Below are positions 27,388 through 33,650 of a DNA stretch of 33,650 bases, piece after piece. Under the pieces are notes generated by a model that made no database searches, had not been told where the DNA came from, and saw only the letters and a list, made by a program, of their open reading frames with translations. This DNA comes from Christensenellaceae bacterium (GTDB lineage: Bacteria; Bacillota; Clostridia; Christensenellales; Aristaeellaceae), in contig JAAZPT010000310.1 in the NCBI GenBank assembly GCA_012797085.1, positions 1 through 33,650 of the forward strand. Reading direction: 5' to 3'. Within the stretch, counting starts at the first letter, position 1, and the number at the start of each line of letters is the position of its first letter. A program made the translations under genes and the position numbers.

Positions 27388-28458
27388 TTACTTTTTTTCC
27401 CAAAGAAAACTGCTTTCCTCTTTTGCTAAACCAACTCTTTTACCGAAGGATTCCAGTTCTTCCAGTGCAGATTGTGTATAAGGAATTCCATTTTCCAAAT
27501 TGCATTTTTTCTTTCCGTTCTCTATTTCACCCGGGAAATAAATTCTTTCTACGCCTTCAGATTTAGGTAATTCACGTAGATAATCCACAAAGTTATCGGC
27601 ATCTTCCTTGAATTCATCTAAATTTCTGAAACGCTCAATATCGATAGCCATAAAGAAATGTGCTATATGATTCGGTACGGAAAGTTTTCGGTATTGGCTT
27701 CCCATATCGTAGCCGAAATTTCCGCCGGACAGTACGGATGTCAACATTTCTACCACTACTGCTATACCGTATCCTTTATGTCCTCCGAAAGGTCTCATAG
27801 TTCTACCTTTATGGGCATCGGTTGTCGGGTTACCTTCTTCGTCGAGGAAAGCACCTTCCGGAGCATCTTTTCCTTCCCTTCTTAATTCTATCAATTTTCC
27901 GCCTGCCATTATGCTGCAAGCTATATCCAGGCAAACGTGTTCATTTGACTTTGTTGGGAAAGCTACAGAAAAAGGATTGTTTCCGATACCGGGTACTTTA
28001 CTTCCCGTTATTGCTATTAAAGGTTCTACGTTTGTAATAGCTATTCCTATCATATCGTCCGCAGCAATTTTTTGAGACCAGTGTGCACATGCACCATGAT
28101 GATTGCTTCTTTTTACAACTACAATAGCTACACCTGATTTTTTAGCTTTTTCTCTGGTTAGACTTACAACTTTTTCCGAAACAACTGCACCTAAAGCATC
28201 ATCTGCATCAATAAGCAATGTAGTGTCTGTTTCGGAAATAATTTTAATTTCAGGGTTTCTTTTTGCTCCGCCATTATCCAAGCGGTCAAGATAATTGCCT
28301 ATTCTCATTATTCCATGAGATGATACACCGCGAAGATCAGCGTCAACTAATGAATCAGCTACAGCATAAGCATCGTTTTCCTGCATTCCGTTAGTTACAA
28401 AAATCTTGGTACAATAATCAACCAAGGGTTTTCTCTCCACTAAATATTTAACTTCCAT
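27388..28458 (-). CDS. Ldh/YlbC/YiaK family NAD(P)-dependent oxidoreductase (type 2 malate/lactate dehydrogenase)
   Basis: DLRGVSSHGIMRIGNYLDRL, VVKRSNHHGACAHWSQKIA, IGNNPFSVAFPT, FGGHKGYGIAVVVEMLTSVLSGG. Confidence 0.9.
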   Translation of the reverse strand: MEVKYLVERKPLVDYCTKIFVTNGMQENDAYAVADSLVDADLRGVSSHGIMRIGNYLDRLDNGGAKRNPEIKIISETDTTLLIDADDALGAVVSEKVVSLTREKAKKSGVAIVVVKRSNHHGACAHWSQKIAADDMIGIAITNVEPLIAITGSKVPGIGNNPFSVAFPTKSNEHVCLDIACSIMAGGKLIELRREGKDAPEGAFLDEEGNPTTDAHKGRTMRPFGGHKGYGIAVVVEMLTSVLSGGNFGYDMGSQYRKLSVPNHIAHFFMAIDIERFRNLDEFKEDADNFVDYLRELPKSEGVERIYFPGEIENGKKKCNLENGIPYTQSALEELESFGKRVGLAKEESSFLWEKK

Positions 28459-28465
28459 GTTTTTC

Positions 28466-28558
28466 CCTCCTAATAATTTTGTTCTGTTTAGTTTAATAGA
28501 TTGACACTAATATAAGAGCATATTTCACCCCTCCTAAACAATTTTATTCTGTTAAGTA
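28466..28558 (-). promoter_or_regulatory. Duplicated translation-initiation leader with a 4-codon upstream ORF
   Basis: Imperfect direct repeat of cctcctaa..aattttRttctgtt (copies near 28466-28494 and 28530-28558); second SD (aggagg) precedes ATG CTC TTA TAT TAG at 28521-28507. Confidence 0.5.
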
Positions 28559-28739
28559 TTTGTATTTAATATAAGGATAGCATTCGATATTTAATTGCGT
28601 CAAAAAAAAATACCTAAATTATCAATCATAAATAATTGCATTTTTTTTAAAGCAAAATTTAAAAAAAGACAAATAAATGTACAAAAAAAATATTTTATTA
28701 CTATATAAAACAAATTAATGTGCTAAAATATTTTAATTT

Positions 28740-28748
28740 TGTTATAAT
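28740..28748 (+). promoter_or_regulatory. Candidate extended -10 (TGtTATAAT) for the GntR regulator
   Basis: TG-t-TATAAT at 28740-28748, ~35 nt upstream of the TTG start. Confidence 0.45.
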
Positions 28749-28782
28749 ATAAATAGATATTTAGTGTAAAAGGGGGAATAAT

Positions 28783-29472
28783 TTGGATAGGCAATTATTA
28801 AATCAAAAGATTGAAGAAAATCCTTTTGAGCCTTTATGGAAAATAGTATATGAATTTCTCAAAGAAGAAATAATATCCTTAAGTGTAAAACCCGGAAGTG
28901 TATTAAATGAAAAACAAATATCGGAAACTCTTGAAATATCACGTTCACCTGTAACTACAGCGATAAATTTGCTTGTAGAAGATACTCTTGTAATAAAAAA
29001 ACCCGGGCAATCAGCCGTAGTTACGGAAATAAACTATCAAAATTATAAAAAAATTATGGAGGCAAGGATAGCGGTAGAAACAAAGGCGGTAGGATTAGCT
29101 ACAAAAATAATTACTAAAGATCAGCTTGCACAATTAAGGAATACTTTGATAGAGTTTGAAAAATACGGAAACGAAAATAAACTTGAATCCTCTCTATTAG
29201 ATGACAAATTCCACAAAATTATTATTAAATCGGCAAATAATATCTATATAACAAAAATGTATGAGACAATACAACCATGGCTTTTAAGGTATAGGTATTA
29301 CGTAGCGCATTATACCCCTGAAAACATATATTCCAAAAATCCAAGTTTTCATATAGCGATTTATAACGCATTAAAACTTCATTTGAGCGAAGTTGCAGTA
29401 AGCGAAATTATAGCTGATATTGAAAGAATGGAAAAAGTAATATTAAAATTAAATATAGATATCAATAAATAA
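28783..29472 (+). CDS. GntR family transcriptional regulator, FCD (FadR) subfamily
   Basis: TTG start after agggggaat SD; winged HTH SVKPGSVLNEKQISETLEISRSPVTTAINLLVEDTLV and helical FCD domain; divergent from the catabolic genes. Confidence 0.88.
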   Translation: MDRQLLNQKIEENPFEPLWKIVYEFLKEEIISLSVKPGSVLNEKQISETLEISRSPVTTAINLLVEDTLVIKKPGQSAVVTEINYQNYKKIMEARIAVETKAVGLATKIITKDQLAQLRNTLIEFEKYGNENKLESSLLDDKFHKIIIKSANNIYITKMYETIQPWLLRYRYYVAHYTPENIYSKNPSFHIAIYNALKLHLSEVAVSEIIADIERMEKVILKLNIDINK

Positions 29473-29527
29473 AAAAAGATGTGTTAGCTTATTTACACAA
29501 AATTTATAAGCTTAACATATCTTTTTT
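29470..29527 (+). terminator. Rho-independent terminator of the GntR gene
   Basis: AAAAAAGATGTGTTAGCTTAT ... ATAAGCTTAACATATCTTTTTT. Confidence 0.8.
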
Positions 29528-29746
29528 GAGGTTTTGCTATGCTCAGTATTTAAAATTTATAATTTAACGGGGTTCAAAAAGTTTAGGCTTGTTATTTTTG
29601 GCTTAATTCAAACCTTGAATTATGTTTACTTTAAGGGGCTTATTGCTGCGCCAATAATACTTTTAAAGCCATAGTTTGACCTCAGAGGTTTTTTAGCTCA
29701 GTTATAACAAATTGGTATTTGCCTAAATCATCTCTTTATATATTAT

Positions 29747-30199
29747 TTATAAAGGCTGCATCATTTCCAGTATAATGCCGTCGGGATCCTTGAAATAAAA
29801 GGCTTTGCTTTTCCCAAAACCATGAGATGTAAAATCAAAATATTGAGGCTCAGACAAACACTCTACATTGTTTTTTACAAGATGTTCATAAATTGAATCA
29901 ATATCATCTGTATAAAAACATACTTCTGATATAGATGTTGTAAATAAATCCGGTTGCCCTTTACTTATTTTATTATCTATAAACTGAATTAGTTCTATAG
30001 GAGGTGCTTCAATATTTTTAGATCCGTTTAAATAGGCAAGTCTTGCCTGACAGTTTTTCTTGTTAAATAATTTATCAGTTTCTTCACCGACCATTAAAAC
30101 TTCTCCCTGAAATTCAAGACCAAGGACATCTCTATAAAAATTAATCGATTTATCCAAATCGGAAACAGTTAATCCGATATGATATATTCTCCCAACCAT
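29747..30199 (-). CDS. VOC family (glyoxalase/bleomycin resistance-like) protein
   Basis: IYHIGLTVSDLDKSINFYRDVLGLEFQGE ... FYFKDPDGIILEMMQP. Confidence 0.9.
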   Translation of the reverse strand: MVGRIYHIGLTVSDLDKSINFYRDVLGLEFQGEVLMVGEETDKLFNKKNCQARLAYLNGSKNIEAPPIELIQFIDNKISKGQPDLFTTSISEVCFYTDDIDSIYEHLVKNNVECLSEPQYFDFTSHGFGKSKAFYFKDPDGIILEMMQPL

Positions 30200-30420
30200 T
30201 TATTTCCTCCTTAGAATTTAATTTAAAAGATATCTTCAGGAAAAATCAACAGATTAGTTGTGCCTGTGTTAATATGCTCACCTCTATAAACGCTCAACAT
30301 TTTATAATTATATAATAAAACATTATCCTTCGGCGTTGCATTAATTACAAAAATTGAAATTCAAACAAACCTACTAAACTCTTTTATAAGCTAAATATCC
30401 ACCGACTTATTATAAAGCCG

Positions 30421-31242
30421 CTATATATTTATTTGCCTGCCGCTTGACAGATAGTCAATGCTGTTGCCCATAGCGGCTTTCAGCCTATTATAAGGCTCTA
30501 TGCCCGTGCAATGGCAGGTGTAAAACTTTGCCTTTGTATCCATTAGATATTTGCTGATTTTATCTATTGTTTCAGGGCTTTCGTTTCCGTAAGAACGGCT
30601 GGAAAGGTGAAATCCGCCTATAACATAGTCGGGCATACGTCCTTTAAGTTTTTTAAAATGTTCAAGAATATTTATAATGCCGTTATGAGCGCAGCCTGTT
30701 ATTAATAGGGTCTTTTCATCTTCCTTTATAATAAGGTTTTGTTCATGGGCAAATGTATCACTTAGCATTTGTCCCTCATGTTCTTTGAGCAAACCGCGGT
30801 TTGAGTTTGGTCTTGACTCTTTTGCTACTACATTTGAAAAAATCTGCATATCATCGCTTATAGAAAAATTGTCCGATGTGAGTACAATTTGTTTATTTTG
30901 TTTAAGCTCCTTATCAATACCTATAAAAACCAGTTCATCATTTTGGCGAACAGAATAGTATTGCTCAAAGGCTAATTGATGTATAAACACCTTAGCTTTT
31001 TTATTTTCTTGTAAAAATGTTTCCAGGCCTCCGCCGTGGTCGTAATGTCCATGGGAAATAACAAGAAAATCAACATCAGCAATATTCACGTCAAGTTTTT
31101 TCGCATTTTTAAGGAACAGCTCGCTTGCGCCCACATCAAATAATATTTTATTATCTTTTGTTTCTATGTATAAGGATAGACCGTGTTCGCTGCAAAAGTT
31201 TTCCGATATTGCTGTGTTTTCAACTAAAGTTTTAATAATCAT
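30421..31242 (-). CDS. MBL-fold metallo-hydrolase
   Basis: LVISHGHYDHGGGLETF zinc motif, ILFDVGASELF, LITGCAHNGIINIL. Confidence 0.9.
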   Translation of the reverse strand: MIIKTLVENTAISENFCSEHGLSLYIETKDNKILFDVGASELFLKNAKKLDVNIADVDFLVISHGHYDHGGGLETFLQENKKAKVFIHQLAFEQYYSVRQNDELVFIGIDKELKQNKQIVLTSDNFSISDDMQIFSNVVAKESRPNSNRGLLKEHEGQMLSDTFAHEQNLIIKEDEKTLLITGCAHNGIINILEHFKKLKGRMPDYVIGGFHLSSRSYGNESPETIDKISKYLMDTKAKFYTCHCTGIEPYNRLKAAMGNSIDYLSSGRQINI

Positions 31243-31322
31243 TTTTAATCACTACCTTTTAAAAGATTAAATTCATTGTGTTTTTATAGACTTAGATGTC
31301 GTATTCATTTTGAACAATAACA

Positions 31323-33206
31323 CTAACTAGCCTGTCCCGCCATATACATCTCGGCATAATAGCCGTTCTTTTCAAGCAATTCTTTGTGCGTTCCTACTTC
31401 CACAATTGTGCCGCTGTCCATAACGATAATTCTGTCGGCAGCCTGTATTGTGGAAAGCCTGTGGGCTATTATAAAGCCTGTGGAGTTGGAGGCAAGCTCT
31501 TTTAAACCATGCTGAATTAACAGCTCAGTACGGGTATCCACTGATGACGTAGCCTCGTCCAATATTATTATGGGGGCTTTTTTAATCATGGCCCTTGCTA
31601 TTGTCAACAGTTGAACTTCCCCTTGACTTAAATTGGAGGCCCCTTCGCTTAAAAGGGTGTTGTATCCGTCGGGCAGGCGCTCTATAAATGAATCCGCCCT
31701 TGCCAATGTGGCCGCCTCTCTTATTTTTTCAAAGTCCACATCGCATAAATCTTCGTCCTTTGATATATCCGCACCAAAGGCTATATTATCCCTTATGCTG
31801 CCGGAAAACAGCCAAGTATCCTGTAAAACCATGGAGTAGGCTTTTCTTAGCTCCTCCGTGCTGTAACTTTTTGCATCTTTTCCGTCTATTAATATTTTTC
31901 CGTCGCTTATTTCATAAAAGCGCATAAGTAAATTAACCAGAGTCGTTTTACCTGCTCCCGTTCTGCCTACTATGGCAATCTGTTCGCCGGGCTTTACTTT
32001 TAAGTCTACGCCGTTAAAAAGCAGGTTTTCCGTATAGCCGAAATCCACCTTATCAAATGCTATTTCTCCACGTATTGTATTCGCATCCATGCCTTCATTG
32101 CCTAATTCAACTATCTCTTCAGCATCCAAAAAGTCAAAAACACGCTCTGCCGATGCCAATGCGGACATTATTGTGTTGAAAATTCCCAAAACCTGATTAA
32201 ATGGGCCTCTTAGCATTTGAGTATATTGTAGAAAAGCCTGAAAACCACCTAAGGATAACACTCCGTTTATTACATAGCTGCCGCCTAAAATTGACAATAA
32301 AACATAGTTGGAATTTAAAATCAAATCGCCGGCCGGCCTTGTAACAAAGGAAACTAAAGAGGATTTCCATTCGCTGTCATATAATTCTTCGTTTATTGAG
32401 GATAAATCCTTTTTTAAGTCGTCACCTATATTGTAATGCTTTACAATATCTTCCCCTGTATAAGCTTCTTCTATTTTTCCGTTAAAAGCTCCCGTTAAAT
32501 TGGCATTCTTCTGAAATATAGGCTTCGCTTTTTTTATTAGATACTTAACCATAGTATAGGATATGGGTATAACCACCATGGACAGCAAGGCCAACACAGG
32601 GTTTATTATAATCATCATAATTATTACGCCTATTAACAGCACAATTGCCGATAATGAGCTTGTTAAACCGCTTTGCAATGTGTTTGCCACATTGTCCAAA
32701 TCATTGCTGAGCAACGAAACCATATCCCCCGCAGATGAGCGGTCAAAATACTTCAATGTGAGGGCGTTTAGTTTTGCTTGCATTTGGTTTCTTAAGGATT
32801 TTATTACATTTTGGGACACTCTTATCATTAGAATGTTTGAAAAATAGTTGGATAAAAAGTTAAAAACATATAAAAGCAGAAGTGTAGCGCCTATTGTTGC
32901 TAAAAGGCTCCAATCCAAAGCAATATTTTTAGTAAAAAGCTCTGTAAATACATTTATTATTTGCCCGATTTTTCTTGGTATAAGTATTTGAACAAGGGAG
33001 GCCAGCAATGTTAATATAATGGCCGTAATAAAAAGCCACTTAAAGGAGGCTAAATTTTTAAACAGCCTAAACAGCGTCCCTTTAGTATTCTTTGTACTGC
33101 CTGTTGTTAATAGCTCTGAAACACGACATGCTCCTCCTACTCCTTTGGAAACGTTCGGTAGACCGTCTTCATGTTTATTTTCATTGTTTATAACATCTTT
33201 ACTCAT
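31323..33206 (-). CDS. ABC transporter, fused permease and ATP-binding domain
   Basis: N-terminal transmembrane domain; Walker A GRTGAGKT, signature LSQGEVQLL, Walker B PIIILDEATSSVD, IIAHRLST. Confidence 0.93.
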   Translation of the reverse strand: MSKDVINNENKHEDGLPNVSKGVGGACRVSELLTTGSTKNTKGTLFRLFKNLASFKWLFITAIILTLLASLVQILIPRKIGQIINVFTELFTKNIALDWSLLATIGATLLLLYVFNFLSNYFSNILMIRVSQNVIKSLRNQMQAKLNALTLKYFDRSSAGDMVSLLSNDLDNVANTLQSGLTSSLSAIVLLIGVIIMMIIINPVLALLSMVVIPISYTMVKYLIKKAKPIFQKNANLTGAFNGKIEEAYTGEDIVKHYNIGDDLKKDLSSINEELYDSEWKSSLVSFVTRPAGDLILNSNYVLLSILGGSYVINGVLSLGGFQAFLQYTQMLRGPFNQVLGIFNTIMSALASAERVFDFLDAEEIVELGNEGMDANTIRGEIAFDKVDFGYTENLLFNGVDLKVKPGEQIAIVGRTGAGKTTLVNLLMRFYEISDGKILIDGKDAKSYSTEELRKAYSMVLQDTWLFSGSIRDNIAFGADISKDEDLCDVDFEKIREAATLARADSFIERLPDGYNTLLSEGASNLSQGEVQLLTIARAMIKKAPIIILDEATSSVDTRTELLIQHGLKELASNSTGFIIAHRLSTIQAADRIIVMDSGTIVEVGTHKELLEKNGYYAEMYMAGQAS

Positions 33207-33650
33207 ACTATTTCCCCCTCTTGGGACTTTGATTGTGAAGCGAGAATTTCCTTGTAAATATCTGAACTTTCAGCAAGTTCTTCATGGCTTCCTCTATCTA
33301 TAATTTCCCCTTTTTCCAATACCCAAATTTCGTCCGCATTCCTAACGGTTGCTACCCTTTGAGCAACTACCAAAATTCCCTTATCCGCAAGCCTTTTTTG
33401 AATGGCTTCCCGAACTTTTTTCTCCGTTGAATAGTCCAAGGCGGAGAAACAGTCGTCAAATATATAAAAACTTGATTCCCTTATAATTCCGCGGGCGATA
33501 GAAAGCCTTTGTTTTTGCCCGCCTGAAAGGTTTACTGCGTTTTGGGCAATGTGGGTATCAAGCCCCTTTGGTGATTCCCTAAAGAAATCACCCATTTGAA
33601 CAATATCTAAAACTTCCCAAATTTCATCATCAGTGGCATCTTTTTTTCCT
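33203..33650 (-). CDS. ABC transporter ATP-binding protein, partner subunit (5' truncated by window edge)
   Basis: Frame is open to the window end (GKKDATDDEIWEVLDIVQMGDFFRESPKGLDTHIAQNAVNLSGGQKQRLSIARGI...YIFDDCFSALD); 4-nt overlap with the downstream subunit. Confidence 0.92.
   Translation of the reverse strand, partial: GKKDATDDEIWEVLDIVQMGDFFRESPKGLDTHIAQNAVNLSGGQKQRLSIARGIIRESSFYIFDDCFSALDYSTEKKVREAIQKRLADKGILVVAQRVATVRNADEIWVLEKGEIIDRGSHEELAESSDIYKEILASQSKSQEGEIV

Noticed and set aside
29685-29725. tRNA-like D-arm sequence (gttttttagctcagttataac)
   Set aside because: No matching acceptor stem, anticodon arm or T-arm follows in the correct order; chance similarity.

Overview
Low-GC Firmicutes/Clostridia-like chromosomal segment (inferred from composition, Shine-Dalgarno style and protein families), mostly minus-strand coding. 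From left to right: the 3' end of a ProX/YbaK-type tRNA deacylase; an alpha/beta hydrolase with an overlapping hypothetical gene; a 797-aa glycine-zipper protein beside a zinc-ribbon/TM2 protein; a GIY-YIG nuclease inside a ~1.3 kb insertion bounded by a perfect 53-bp direct repeat that duplicates the 3' end of the neighbouring GH112 phosphorylase gene; two hypothetical genes; tandem paralogous secreted proteins; an MFS transporter. Then comes an accessory, defence-like island (~12.9-18.3 kb) with a decayed N6-adenine methyltransferase remnant, a HEPN-motif protein directly downstream of a caspase-like (C14) protease, another decayed coding remnant, a DUF998 membrane protein and a RhuM-family protein. 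This is followed by a cytochrome c maturation pair (CcsA/ResB) with a pentaheme CXXCK NrfA nitrite reductase and a MoxR/VWA (NorQ/NorD-like) pair; a catabolic cluster (APC permease, HpaI-type aldolase, Ldh-type dehydrogenase, divergent GntR regulator); a VOC protein; an MBL-fold hydrolase; and a heterodimeric ABC exporter running off the right edge. The two strongest candidates for something undescribed are the caspase-HEPN gene pair (13344-16235) and the repeat-bounded GIY-YIG cassette that restores its target gene's 3' end (4935-6274). All family calls come from reading motifs by eye; no database search was run.
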